DNA of 64,000 bases from Lojkania enalia (taxonomy: Eukaryota; Ascomycota; Dothideomycetes; Pleosporales): contig ML986584.1 in assembly GCA_010094045.1 (NCBI GenBank), forward strand, positions 682,001 to 746,000, read 5' to 3'. Of this stretch, positions 21,921 through 33,500 are shown in pieces. Every line of letters begins with the position of its first letter. Positions within the stretch are counted from its first letter, which is position 1. The position numbers and the translations under genes are program-made. The notes below the pieces were generated by a model, which had not been told where the DNA came from, ran no database searches, and saw only the letters and a list, made by a program, of their open reading frames with translations.

Positions 21921-22545
21921 ATCTTTGCAATCTACGGCATTGGGGCCCATCCGGACTACACCTGGTGCAAGAATGTCGGCACAGCGGAGAGCCCGCAGTG
22001 GGTCAACTGGCTCAACAAGGCAGACATGCTACCGGCGGTAGCGCCGAATGCGCGCATCCTGCGATACGGATACCAGTCGCAGTGATTTGGAGAGGAGGCA
22101 ATGAACCAGAACGTATCCACAGCTGCAGATCGGCTGTTGGTAGCCTTGCGGCGGAAAAGAGAGGTGCTAGCCGACTTTAACAGACATTATTTCTTTGCTA
22201 AGTTCGTTTAAGATATTCCGTTTCGTCCGTTGCTCTTTGTAGCGCACTGCTTTGGCGGGTTAGTCGTGCTAAAGGTCAGTACGTGAGTTGAAACAGAACA
22301 CGTCGTTACTGAGAGTTTTCTAGACATTACTAGAAGCCGAACAATACAGCAGCGACTGGCCTGGTGTATTCGCATCGATCACTGGCTTGATCTTCTTTGG
22401 CACGCCATTCCGAGGAGCAGAGGGCATGAATCAGATGGAGATGCTTGCGGCGGCGCGAAGGGAACATCACAAGGACGAGGTTCGGCCGCGGGCTCTAGAC
22501 ATATTCATAGCTTCCACTACCGGTACAGATCCCTCAAGATTATGC
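21921..22545 (+). pseudogene. Relic of an alpha/beta-hydrolase domain (NACHT-associated lipase type)
   Basis: Remnant of the lipase-like domain that commonly heads fungal STAND proteins. In one frame: IFAIYGIGAHPDYTWC at the start, then WVNWLNKADMLP and RILRYGYQSQ. A premature TGA follows at 22083-22085, where a Trp is expected. A second stop (TAA) is at 22209-22211. The nucleophile-elbow region RPLLFVAHCFGGLVVLK ends at a GTCAGT donor (22275). After an apparent intron the frame resumes at 22324 with SSDWPGVFASITGLIFFGTPFRGAEGMNQMEM, then fades by about 22545. No start exon and no NTPase domain remain. Its 3' end abuts the convergent transcription factor gene, so a rearrangement probably removed the rest. 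Confidence 0.75.
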
Positions 22546-22573
22546 ACTTACAAGGGCGCAAGCACAAGGTTAC

Positions 22574-24162
22574 TTAAAGAGTCAGTGACGCAGCCAACAT
22601 GATAAGCGCCCCGAAACCATCCATACCCGCACACCACTCCTCCCAATTCTCCTTGCTCTTCGAGCTCGTGCATGCCTCGACCGATCCAGACATACTCAAC
22701 GACTTCATCTGATACTCATCCAGCTCGATCAAATCACCACTTTCCGCCAGCGCAAAGCCACCATTGACAGAAGGTACTCTATGCAACTCTTGCAGCCATT
22801 GTTCCTCGCTAGCAGCCTCCCATAGCTGTTTGCGAGCCGGTAGAGGCGCAAGAATGAGCCCAGGCTGGCCAATGCAAGTCGTAGCCGGTGACATGCACAC
22901 CAGCATGTTGATGATGTGGAACACAATGGCCACCCTGCGCCTGCTCTCTTGGAAGATCCATTGACCCCAGCTAATCCCTGGACACATGATGTCGAGCGAG
23001 TCCTGTTCGAGCGATGTGTACTGGGCTTGTCTTCTTAGCTCCCCTAGCACCACGGTAAGTGTTCCCAGCAGTGCGGCGTCATGATTGTTGTGCTCGGTTT
23101 CTCCTTCTGCTACTCGTATTAACATGTATATAAGAAGCGCCTGGACGGTTGCGATGAGGCCGTAAGAGTTGAAGCTGGTGTGATTCGACGCAATACGGTC
23201 ACACTCCATCCGAGCATTGCGCCAGAAGAGACTCGCGGTACTTCTTGAGCGAGTACTGAGCATGGCTAGGAGACTAATGCAGTTTGCGAGGGGCTCCATA
23301 GATTCCTCCGAGTTGCATGCAGAAACCCACTGTGGATGGAGGAATGGCGGGCAAGTATTATGTTCTATCAGCATTTTCGGGTAGGAATATAAAATTCTCG
23401 CCATATTGTTCGCTGTCATTTGCGCGCCGGTTTTGAATTTTGGACGTGTCCGCAAGAAGCGAATGTTCATGGTTGGATGGGTAAGGTCTGAAAGCCTCTT
23501 CGTTGCGTCGGGTATGAGCCCATTGGCGGTGACTTAATGTTGTAGACGGTCAGTGTTGGTATTTGCAGGGGCTTGTGATTTGCTGAAGTCGATAGGTAGT
23601 GTAGGCTGAGTTTCTTCAGATAACCATGCATCCTCCGTGGATTCAAGATCCGGCGAGACATGCAAAGAGCTCCAGTCGAAAACTTCGTTTTGAAAGTCCG
23701 GAAATTCGAGAGTGTACGTTGCTTGATTCCTTAGCTCGGCGGGCGATACATCTGTGATTTGGGGATCTATTGACGCACTGAGTCCCATGGGATTCGGTGC
23801 TTTGGAAAGATCTACTTTGATGTTACGCTGAGCCCGTATCTCTTGGCTCTCTGCTTCGCTGAACTGGCTACTGTGGCTAGGGTATTGACAGTCGAGATTC
23901 TTCGTTGCGCATGTCGAGCACCTGGGCGCAGTTTTATTGCAGCGAACCTTCGATCTCGCACACGACAAGCATGATCGGGGCAGATGCGCACGTTTTTCTC
24001 CTCGCCTTTTCCGACAATAATACCCATGCCGTTTCAGTGTAACCTCTGAAGTGAGGCTCGTTAAAATCGAATCAACGCGTGATATGGTCTATGCTCACCC
24101 GAGTCGAACAGCTTCTTACACAACCTGCATCGTAGAATCGGTGCTTGGTTCAGAGTTTCCAT
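22574..24162 (-). CDS. C2H2 + Zn2Cys6 transcription factor with an in-frame stop
   Basis: Nuclear DNA-binding regulator of the fungal group that joins one C2H2 finger to a Zn2Cys6 cluster. Exon 1 (24162-24099) and exon 2 (from 24045) flank a 53-nt intron (GTGAGC..TTCAG). Together they encode the finger CRLCKKLF...LKRHGYYC, then the cluster CLSCARSKVRC-N-KTAPRCSTCATKNLDC. After an acidic linker (FDWSSLHVSPD) a TAA at 23536-23534 interrupts the frame. The same frame then runs open to 22574 through a fungal regulator middle domain (HPTMNIRFLRTRPKF, PFLHPQWV, EPLANCISLLAMLSTR, GFGALIMLAASL). No good GT-AG intron removes the stop: a 60-nt one with a poor GTCTAC donor would also delete conserved residues. 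So either a nonsense mutation (CAA to TAA) has broken the gene or the intron is atypical. It is divergent from the SDR at 24590. Confidence 0.65.
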
Positions 24163-24451
24163 CGTGAATTCGAACGTTCTGTCGAGCAGACGGAGGGAGT
24201 AGAAAGCTGTAGACGCCCGAGTGCGAGAGTCTGCGCGCTTTGTCAGCGTTAGCTGCCTCGCAGCTCGGAACGGGAGAATTTGTAGTCGCACTAGGTTGGA
24301 TGAGGAAATTCATCGGTCATGAACTTATCAACCAAGTTGGCATCATCAAAATGGGACACGGAGCGCTATAATGGTGAAGAATGCAACCCGTGTGCGCATC
24401 GGGCCAATCTGGTGTATCGGCGCCTTTAATTTCGTGGTAGACTTTGGCTAG

Positions 24452-24459
24452 TATAAATA
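24452..24459 (+). promoter_or_regulatory. TATA box of the SDR gene
   Basis: TATAAATA lies about 138 bp upstream of the ATG at 24590, a plausible core promoter. The 428 bp between the two divergent start codons (24162 and 24590) also serves the regulator gene, which could control the SDR. Confidence 0.5.
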
Positions 24460-24589
24460 TGTAGCTGAATTCCGTGCCATTCTGATCAGACAAGATAGCT
24501 CTCTAAGCATCGTACTGCACCGGCATACGAATCAACCCTACTCAGCGCAGAAGAACCTTCAACTTCAACCATTGCCAGCCTCATTAACC

Positions 24590-25477
24590 ATGTCTTTCCC
24601 AGCCCCTACCGCTACATGGCACCGTAAACCCTATCCGACAATCGACCCAAGCCGTCCCGAGCTGTCGGCGAAGGGCAAGAACATCGTCATCACCGGAGGC
24701 GGCAGCGGTATTGGCGCAGAGACTGCCCGTTACTTCGCCAAAGCAGGTGCATCCAGAATCCTTATCATTGGCCGCAGGGAGGCTTCTCTCCTCTCGACGA
24801 AAATCTCGATCAGCAAAGAATCTCCTAGGGTCAACATTTCCTTTGCATCGGCCGACATCTTGAAGAAGACGGAAATCGACGCTGCTTTCGCGGAATTCTG
24901 TAAAGGCGGAAAGATCGATGTGCTCGTCAGTAACGCAGGCGTCGGAGGTCTTGTGGCGCCTATCAAGGATGCAGACCCTGACGAATGGTTCTCCGGGATC
25001 GAAACTAACATGAAGGGCTCATTCATAGTGGTCCAATCTTTCCTTGGTCACGCAGCGCCTGGAGCTGTCGTGATCAATATCACCTCGGCCGTCTGGTACA
25101 TTAGCATCAGCGGTACCACCTCCTCCTACGGCGCCGCCAAAGCGGGCAGTCTGCGCTTATTCCATGCACTCGCCCACGAGCATCCGGAGCTAACCGTTTA
25201 CAACCTGCAACCCGGCTATGTATTGACTGACGGGGCGAAGTCGGTCGACGAAGGGTTCCAAAATATGACGCTAGAAAAGGAAGAGGCGTTGAAACTGATA
25301 ACTGATGAAGTAGGACTGCCGGCGGCGTATTGTGTGTGGCTGGCCAGTCCGGAGGCGACATTCTTGAAGGGCAAGTTCATGTGGAGCAATTGGGACGTTG
25401 ACGAGTTGAAGGAAAGAAGGAGCGAGATAAAGGCGGGGTGGCTTGACATTGGGCCGATTGGATGGCCCTTTGCTTAG
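24590..25477 (+). CDS. Short-chain dehydrogenase/reductase
   Basis: NAD(P)-dependent oxidoreductase of the classical SDR family, 295 residues, intronless. The cofactor motif is TGGGSGIG (35-42), the structural NAG motif is NAGVG (115-119), the catalytic serine is probably in NITSAVW near 166, and the Tyr/Lys pair is YGAAK (Tyr180, Lys184). It ends with a family-specific GKFMWSNWDVDEL segment after the fold and has no transit peptide. The start is the ATG at 24590; near-cognate codons upstream would add a leader that the family does not need. The N-terminal layout (hydrophilic lead, YPTIDPSRPELSAKGK, then the Rossmann fold) closely parallels the SDR at 58.7-59.9 kb, so the two are paralogues. 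The substrate cannot be read from sequence. Confidence 0.92.
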   Translation: MSFPAPTATWHRKPYPTIDPSRPELSAKGKNIVITGGGSGIGAETARYFAKAGASRILIIGRREASLLSTKISISKESPRVNISFASADILKKTEIDAAFAEFCKGGKIDVLVSNAGVGGLVAPIKDADPDEWFSGIETNMKGSFIVVQSFLGHAAPGAVVINITSAVWYISISGTTSSYGAAKAGSLRLFHALAHEHPELTVYNLQPGYVLTDGAKSVDEGFQNMTLEKEEALKLITDEVGLPAAYCVWLASPEATFLKGKFMWSNWDVDELKERRSEIKAGWLDIGPIGWPFA

Positions 25478-28111
25478 ATAGTCAAAGTCAGACGGGGTGG
25501 CCCAGCTACATCGTGCCACTCATTCAAACATCGTCTCTGTTCTCAACGGTGGTGCTGTAGATATCAAGTAGTATACGCGCTGCTAATCGCTGTCTCATTG
25601 GAAGCTAGTGAGGGCGGTCAGCAAGCTTTTGATGTGTCACGTTGCGAGGGCAGCATAGGGTTAGACATCCAAAGGTTTGATTAGCCTACATCCTTACTCA
25701 AAACAGACGTACCAGGTGGCAACATAATTAGCGGAACTTTGCCGCAGACAAAAGATACTTCATCTCGCCACCACAAGTAGGGAGGGCGGCCGACCCGCTC
25801 TGGCCAGGACCTTGTGGGGTGGCGAATTCTATAGGTGTTTCCAGAGAATTAAGTTGGTTGACGGGAGGCATGGCCAAGGCTGAGGTTGGGCGGGCGGATG
25901 CCAAGTTGCGACACTGATACGAGTTGGCTGACTAAACAAGCGCCGGGGTCGGCTAAGTCTTTACACTGCTCCTAATCCTAAGACGGATTTACTTATCTTC
26001 CGGAGTACTTATGTAATGGCTGGCTTCCGCTGGAATAATCGACATAGCAGCCTAGCATGAATTTGCCCGCGACAGCGCGCACTAGGCTAATAATAGCTTT
26101 TAAGCAGTAGAGGGAGGTTCTAAGGCTTAAATAAGGCTATTCTACGAAAATTTGGAGCGATAAAGACTTAACGTTAGCACTCTAAGAAGAGAGGTCTGTT
26201 ACGCCACGAAAGAAGGTGCTGTATAAATTAGGCTCGGAGACGACGATACGAAGGTAGTTTTTAGGGAAAAGTAGATTATAAACATTTAGTATTAGCTATA
26301 GTAGATTATTTTTATTAAATTATAGCAATATTCGTTGTATGGATAGGTTTTCTAGTTGCTAAAAATTAAAGTACCCCTCATTTGTCTCGCCAAACAGGGT
26401 GTCACGCTACGCAGGGATGCACATTAGTGGACGTTGATTATGTTACGTCCAGTTCTGTGCGTGCCTGATTGCATACTATTGGGCGTTCTTTGTATGCCAC
26501 CCGTACGACGCTATTTGTGTTTGAATTTCATTGACGAGATCGTGAAATCCTTAATCCGCGGTTACAAACTATAGAGGTGCCATCCATTCTTCCAGAGTAA
26601 TCTCCGGTCGTGGTGCCGGCGTTCGCAATGTTCCCCTAGCATTCTGTCTAATCCATTTAATATAGACAGTCGTGTAGAAAGCATATCTACAGATTCTTAA
26701 CTTGGCCTACACGCAGTACCGTTCCAAAGTACCGGTTCAAGATGAGACCATCGACACGCATAGAATTCGCTTAGCAACCAAGGGTTCTCAGAGTACGAGA
26801 AACGCTGCATGCAACGAAGAGATTTCTGGCTGGAGCCCTAATGGTGGTGACGGTGAACAGATAGCGACTCGCGTATTGCATCTAGGCTATGACAATCTTG
26901 AGGCGGATGTATTCGCAGTCCCGGGTGGGCAAACAAAATTGTTGTGTGCCATCGGCTTTAGTGGACAAAATACCTTAGAGATTCTCAGGGCCTAAGTGGA
27001 GGAGCTTTGGATTTGGTACTGCCTTCATGTAGATAGTTGAGGTTTCTGCACAGACGAAATCGATAACTCTACCATGGACGAGTGAAGGGAAACCGATGGG
27101 TCGGTTCGATATTGTAGGGAGATATATATGGCATGATCTATTAAAGACTGGCCTTGATATCATGTGATACTAGGACAGAGTAGAAGTAGTCTTGATCCTC
27201 CATAGATATGAATCAACACAGTTTTTCCTCCTCATCTGCTCTGATACTTTACAGATATATCTTCAGTAGGGTGTACTTTAAGATTATGCAATGACATGTT
27301 CCGTGTGAATGCTGTGCATCTCGTAGAATGATATTTGTTACATCAAAAATAGATACAATGTATGAATGATTTATCGCCTCGATTCATGGATGCCTCGGTA
27401 CAGCAATCGAATGAGACCTTTCATTTGCTAGTATTGGATAGTATGTGTAGGTATATCAAACATGAGCAATATCAAAATGTGTAATATTGGGAAACGCGAT
27501 TAAAACACGGGCTTTAAGAAGGAATTTCTGGGAGAAATCTTGTATAGTCAAAAAGAGAACCACAATTTGAGTCAGTCCCGTCTACCTGCACTCGAATTGT
27601 TCTGTTGTGTTGAGTCCGCTAAGAACAGTAACGTCGCCGTTCCCGGATTTCGATTAGAACTTATCGCGTAACTTTGCTAGATATTAGAACTTCTAGCTTA
27701 CCTTAATTGTAATAAGAAACCTAGAATTGAAGCTATGAAATCAAGTCAGTGTCCTCTGGAAAAGCTGTGGTAGCAGACAACAAATGGAAGGATTCTCAGT
27801 GGAATAATCATTTGGTACCTAGCAATCGATTTTAATTGTCCAGCCTCAGTTAATTCACATATCTACGGCTTATAGGAGGGACATCAAATGTTTATATGAT
27901 GTGTGGGTGCATTCAAAGCATACGTATAAGCCTGCGGAGTAATGAACATGCCAAGCTACTCAATGAATCAAGTATTCCCCCTCATTGAAGATGAATTTGC
28001 AGATATTTGCCGTTAATGGTTGCAACATACCTAAAGGATCAGTCACAGACCAAGTATCTAAGAGTTCTTTTAACTGTGGTACCGTGTTGAACCCAAGTTC
28101 GCAGTTTTCTA
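25478..28111. other. Gene-free stretch with a RIP-like island
   Basis: About 2.6 kb. The part at about 26070-26350 is strongly AT-biased with multiple stops in all frames, like the island at 18.2-18.5 kb. A 97-codon frame at 26702-26995 starts at a non-ATG codon and has no recognisable motif. The first copy of a diverged dispersed repeat lies at about 27121-27254. Confidence 0.4.
27121..27254 (+). repeat. Diverged dispersed repeat, copy 1
   Basis: Aligns by eye with 33501-33645 on the same strand. Shared blocks include GATATCATGTGATA, CTTGAT-CTCCATAGATAT, AACACAGT-TTTCCT and CTGATACTTTACA, in the same order and spacing. No coding frame is shared. Probably an old non-autonomous or degraded mobile element. 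Confidence 0.65.
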
Positions 28112-28313
28112 TGTGGTGAGAGGCGAATCTTGTCTCAGGGAGGGAGATGAGGAGCTGAACTGGTTGATTGAAGATGGCCAGCGGGCCATATTTATGTACA
28201 TGAAAAAGGGGTATATCAGCTGATATCCAGCGTGATATCCGGCGTGATATCGACCGTGATATCGTACGTCGATATCTGATACAGCTCGGCAGACTAGCCG
28301 AAAATCCCCATGA
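28112..28313 (+). repeat. GATATC-hairpin dispersed element, copy 1
   Basis: About 200 bp highly similar to 54161-54338 in the same orientation. It begins TGTGGTGAGAGGCGAATCTT and ends near CTCGGCAGACT..AAAATCCCCAT. The distal part is packed with short palindromes: TATCAGCTGATA, then CGTGATATC three times, then the near-perfect inverted repeat around GTACG. Copy 2 has only one CGTGATATC unit, so the internal ~15-bp repeat varies in number. A minus-strand frame (WISADIPLF.VHKYG, LISLPETRFASHH) stays open in both copies, but I do not claim it is translated. No terminal inverted repeat or target duplication was identified. Confidence 0.8.
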
Positions 28314-28416
28314 CATTCTATATACAAGGATTTTAATACCACACAAGTTAACTAAATGAAGCCTCGATTCAAAATCCCCAAGTCAATGATCTACAGATTA
28401 TTTATCACTATTTATT

Positions 28417-30254
28417 CTATGATAGTTCCTCAACCTCCCTCACTGGTCCCCTAAAAGTATGTCTAGCCTTGACTGCGTACCAGAAGATGCAAAACAAAAC
28501 AACACTTCCAAATACCAGAATAGAGAAATTCGCAGTTTCGGGAGTAGTAGGAGTAACCGCAGGCCAAAAAAAGAAGAAAAAGATAAAGGACAGGTACAGA
28601 CATGCGAAAAAATTGTTTATAGACCCCCAAGGCTCAGGTATTCTCCAAGGGCCCCATGAAAGGCGAGGCTTACCGTGGCTCCCCGTGTTGAAGTTCTCGG
28701 AAGTGCTGAAGCGGCCCGTGAGCCGGCACCAGAGGAGCAAAGCGGAAACGAGGATATAGGAAGAGTACAATGCAGCTGCCGTAGGCACCACCATAGCACT
28801 GAATGCTATTGTAGATCCCAAGACAATAAGAGAGAGTAGCATAGTAGTGCCCAGAGTAGTGAGGATCGCAATTATAGGTAGAGAATTCTTGTTGAGCTAT
28901 CTTTCTATTAGGAATTTCCATTAGTTAGGAATAAATCCATACCTTGAACAGATGTTTGTGAAATGGTAAGGCTTGATCACGTGAGAATGACCAAAGCATA
29001 CGAGATGCGGAAGCGTAGAGGCCGACACTACTCGCCATGCCCATTACGACTATAATAGATGATAGTACGCATGCTGCGCTTTTCGACTTGAGCGCCTGCC
29101 GCAGAATCTCCAAGTAAGAATAAAATATTGTCGATTGTGCTTCTAATGCAGCGGCCAAGTCCCCTATACAGAACATCATCGCAATCCCAATAGCCAATGC
29201 GAGGGAACCATTGATGAATACCGTCCACATTAGGGCCTGAGGTACTACAGTGGCAGCTGATTGAATTTCTTCGGACATCTTTTAAACTCGCGTTAGCAAA
29301 AGCAGTTCTTGTTCCAGATTCAACGTACGTGAATGCTGCTATCTGCGCCAAGAAGAATTGCGGCGGAGGTTGGCAGCCCGATAAGGAATGATAAGCTCTG
29401 AGATGGCCAGCCTCCAAAGTTCAGAAATGTCGCGAATACGTCCGACGGTTCGCCGTGAGGACCGAAGTATACCAACGGTATTAAGATGCAGAAAAACCCC
29501 ATCAAGTGTAGGACCAGTATGAAGCCCTCAAATCTTGCTAGCATACGACCTGTATGAGAATTTATCATAACAGCAAACAAAGAAATTGCCCACATAAGCA
29601 AGACTGTATGCCAAGGTATCGGTATGTAACTGGAGCGCGACATCACTACCATACCTTGAATGATGGTAGAGACGAGATATGCAGTCATGACACTACTGGC
29701 CTGCCAAGCGAGCGTTGTCAACCAACCAGTCAAATATGAGAGGAAGTTATCGCAAGATTTTGGGGCCATCATTGCAACCCAGTGATCTACAGATATAGTA
29801 AGCCTCAGCAGACATAGCAACACAAATTAGTAGTTCACCTACATTGTCCGCCGGTGGTGGGAGCCATTGAAGCCAGTTCTGCAAGAGTGGCGAATGTTGA
29901 AATCATCCCAATCCAATTGATTAAGAAACCCCAGATTACACCAGCTGGCCCTCCATTTATCAAAGCCCCGCCTGCGGTGACCATCATTCCTTCCCAGGAA
30001 ATAAGCGCAGAGCATGAGAACCCGAGAATCGACATGAATCCGAAGCTCCGTTTAAGCAAGGGACGCTTTCCCAACCGGCGCAGTTGGATCTCATCACTGC
30101 TCACTTCTACCTCCGAAGGCGGAAGTGTCGTGTCACCGTAGATCTCGATACCTCCTATTTGGAAATCAATATCCTCTTTCGACATCTTTAGTAACCGGGA
30201 CAATATTGAAACACTTTCAACTGAACGAGGAATGGATTTTTGTTCAAAGTGCAT
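28417..30254 (-). CDS. APC-family amino acid/choline/GABA-type permease
   Basis: Twelve-helix plasma-membrane permease of the amino acid-polyamine-organocation superfamily, closest in motifs to fungal GABA/choline-type permeases. Four exons on the minus strand: 30254-29843, 29786-29329, 29278-28943, 28896-28417. Introns are 56, 50 and 46 nt, all GT-AG and frame-consistent, giving 561 residues. Signatures: an acidic cytosolic N-terminus, FGFMSILGFSCSALISWEG for helix 1, GGPAGVIWGFLINWIG, LAELASMAPTTGGQYHWVA, the loop GADSSIHMSEEI, and WGPWRIPEPWGSINN before helix 11. A TATATATA string (30284-30291) lies close upstream of the ATG. A strong GTAAGC inside exon 4 has no usable acceptor, so it is read as coding. 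The transported substrate is not determined. Confidence 0.9.
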
Positions 30255-31254
30255 TAAAGGCTATGAGGAAGTAAATGATAAGGTATATATAGACCGATCT
30301 ATAAGCTGTTATTGAAGTTTTGTGCCTGATGGCTTAATATAATTTGTTTGCTTCGCGATATGCACAAGGATGTAGATCCATGTACAGGTATGGACGTCGT
30401 TTTCGGGAAATTCTTTTGGCGTTATCTCTCTCTAGACAGCTTCCCCTCCCCAACCACCCCATCAATAGCATAGAATGTGTAGCGATTTCGTGAGGTGTTT
30501 TCGCCCCCACCCCAGATTGTTAGCTAGTTCGATGGATATAAAAATATTTTCTTTCAAAGCGCTAGTTATGCAGCTAATCAATTTCAGAAGCGACACTAAT
30601 GCATGTGTGGAATAGTATCAATCGGCGTTCGCAAAGCGTAATGATGCCTAAGAAGCTTAATTGCTCTATCTCGGTATCTCTACCCAGCTAATGGGAAGAT
30701 GTCTTTCGATGATCTATTTAGAGTCTGCCTTGTTGATACCGCGAGGACGGTATAAGGCACAAGTAGCGGCCCCAATGCGAACTGATCTTCCGACCAATAG
30801 CTGAGGGTACAACCTAGTCATCTATATCAGAAACAGGGTCTTCACACATTATTACCAAACCAGATGGTCGGTACACGAGAAGGCTGTGTCTTATTCAACC
30901 TATTTCTTTGCACTTATAACGCTTTAATTGGAAGGTTAGTAACCACACAGCCGTCACGCGTTCCTCTGACTGCATTTCGCATTGCATTGCATGTGCATTC
31001 AATTATGAGAGGTCCTTATCAGTAAACATTAGCAGTACCAATCTCGAAGTGGAAAACTCGCTAAACTCGATCGCCTTTGTTTTTATTCTATTTTATTTTA
31101 TTTTTTTTTGGGCTCGCTACTGCACTAGGTCTTTGCTCATCTTGCCTCACATTTAGAGACGAACCCTGACTCCATCGGCCCATAATGGGAAGTGAATAAC
31201 TCACCTCTAGTCGGACCAAATTGACTTATTCCATGGTAGAAACCATTCACAGCC
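30255..31254. other. Divergent spacer, permease / rhodopsin-like gene
   Basis: One kilobase between divergent genes; it holds both promoters. There is a T-rich run at about 31078-31109. No coding frame or repeat that I can support. Confidence 0.45.
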
Positions 31255-32502
31255 ATGACTCGACTCCAATATAGAGGCTCACTAGGTGTATTTGTCACCA
31301 GTGACAACTTAAATCCAATACTACAAGTCACTACATGGCTTCTACTTGCAGTCACATTTCTCCTATTAGGTTTTCGCCTCCTCACGAGATTGGTATTGAA
31401 AGCAAATCGAAAGTTTGGGATCGAGGAGGTTTTCATCATTCTAGCATTCGTATGTTTTCTTCTATTCATTTAAGACATGAGTTGATTTAGACATAGATAT
31501 TAGGCGCTGGACAATCGGCTACAGTGCTCGCACCTCAGGCGCGCATTTTTGCCAAAGATTGGAGCCTTGTAACAGCAAAAGAACTCATAGCAGGCCTCAA
31601 AGTAAGCAATGATTCCTGCAAAAGAGCGAAACCAACTGATGTTCTTCAGGCGCAATATGCTGGTGACTTATTGTTTATCTTCTCGGCATGCTTCGCTAAG
31701 CTATCAGTTTGTGCAAGCTTTCTTGCCCTCTCTGTGGACGAGAAGCATAGGTTTGTAACTTATGGGATTGGATCCGTTGTGATTGCATGGTCGATTAGCT
31801 CCATTTTCGGTTTGAGCTTTCGATGTGGCACTTATGGCACCTGGCACGGCGACAAGACCAAGTGCATCAACGAGGTAAGTGCGACATTTCGAGGGACTAA
31901 TTTCCAGGACTAATATTACCAGTTGGTATTTCTCAAATACGTATCTATTGGGAATTTAGTCACGGATTCTCTTCTTATTCTTCTTCCAGCATGGGTTGTG
32001 TGCCCAATCAACATGCCCCTCAGACAGCGAGCCGCAATTATGCTATTCTTCTCCGCACGGATCATGTGTGTAGGCTACTCACCTATAATGAATATTAGTA
32101 ACCAGTACTAGGGTCGTCATTGCCGTCATAGTAGAACTTGTGTTTCTTCCTCGACTGTTCCGTCAAGCAGCTCCACGGGAGGTACTCCCTTATTATATTG
32201 CAGTTCAGGCTGCGCAGTCCGGGAGCGTTTCTACAGCTTGCATTACTTACTTCTGGCCATTCATGAGGTCCTTACGCAGCGGGCTTTTCTGGCAAACGAA
32301 ATCGACATTTACGACAAAAAATACGTTAGCAACGCTCTCTAGGGGCCCTACGGAATCTTCGTGGATCAAAACTGATGAGCGAAAAGATTCCAGGGTTACC
32401 TCTGGCGAGCAGGATGAGATTAGAGTAAAGGAGTCTGTCACAAGTGAGCGGGTAGACAGGGAAGATGAGAGAATAACATCTATAGAGGCTCATAACTATT
32501 AG
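31255..32502 (+). CDS. Rhodopsin-like (PTH11-related) integral membrane protein
   Basis: Seven-helix fungal membrane protein of the rhodopsin-domain family that includes PTH11-type receptors; some members sense surfaces or ligands. Five exons: 31255-31449, 31497-31601, 31650-31874, 31923-32065, 32112-32502, giving 352 residues. Introns are 46-48 nt with GTATGT, GTAAGC, GTAAGT and GTGTGT donors. The third-exon junction removes a 48-nt intron that would otherwise read through in frame. Landmarks: LLAVTFLLLGFRLLTR, FGIEEVFIILAF, the conserved QYAGDLLFIFSACFAKLSV, CINELVFLKYVSIGNLVTDSLLILLPAWV, RIMVVIAVIVELVFLPRLF and a hydrophilic, charged C-tail of about 70 residues. There is no CFEM domain. 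A role in signalling is inferred from family only. Confidence 0.85.
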
Positions 32503-33500
32503 ATCATATTACGGGTATACTTTATTTTATACATCACTGTCAAGTTTGCCGTATCGAAGTGCTCAATCAGTGCCATTATTATAACATACCTTCCGTCTTT
32601 TAAAGCAAAATGACTTCACCCTAACTTTTTCGATGGCATTACACGTCAATTGCTATGATTTGTTGTAAATATCAAAAAGCAGCGTCAAAGCTGGAATGAA
32701 CAATGGGATAGGCGTTTGCAGCTTGAGAATATAGAGGTTAACAATGTCACGCACCTTGCACAATGTTTGTTATAGCATAAGAAGTGCACGTTCAACATTG
32801 AACCATATTAGGGTATATCAAACCAATTCTCTTGCAGAGTCCCTATGAAGCATAGATACGTATTCAGAGTATCAGCCATGCTCTAGTAAAGTGACTGAAT
32901 AAAGTCCTCGTGCACGGCCATCCAAACCTAGTAAGCGAACGAAAGAAATTCGTCTTCAACCCTACCCATCGATTCCTTGAAAACTACATCCCCGGGACTA
33001 TATACGCCCATGGATGCCAGCCCAAAGCAACTGTTAATAATCTTGGCTACAATCCAAGTGGAATGGATGCGATATAAACCAATCAAAAGAAATAAATGGC
33101 ATGTGTTCGTTCCTTGTATTTGATCTCTCACTGATATGCTAATATGCGAATGGCTGCATCCCAGAACCTACAAATCGTTGGAAGATCGAGGAATCAGAAA
33201 TCTAAAATCTCATCGACAATAGCTGAAGACGATTCATCTTTGTCAGTCACTCCGAGGGTATTCGCTCGCCACATGTCTCCCAGCGAAAAGCGCACATTTT
33301 CCCATGCTACGTTAGAAATGAACAGCCGTCCGCTAACCCGCCTTTTTGATATCCTCGACTCTATATTTCCAGTAGCTTCAATATCTATAGAACATGGAAT
33401 GTAAACCAACGCAACAAGAAGAGCACAAACGCATCTACCACCACAGAATGATCAGTCCGTAGTACCTGTATTTGGCACGATTCTTCACTCAATCTATAAG
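32503..33500. other. AT-rich spacer
   Basis: About 1 kb with no supported gene; short frames on both strands lack motifs. It leads into the second copy of the dispersed repeat. Confidence 0.4.

Noticed and set aside
26702..26995. 97-codon frame as a gene
   Set aside because: It starts at a non-ATG codon, has no recognisable motif or splice partner, and lies next to an AT-rich relic.
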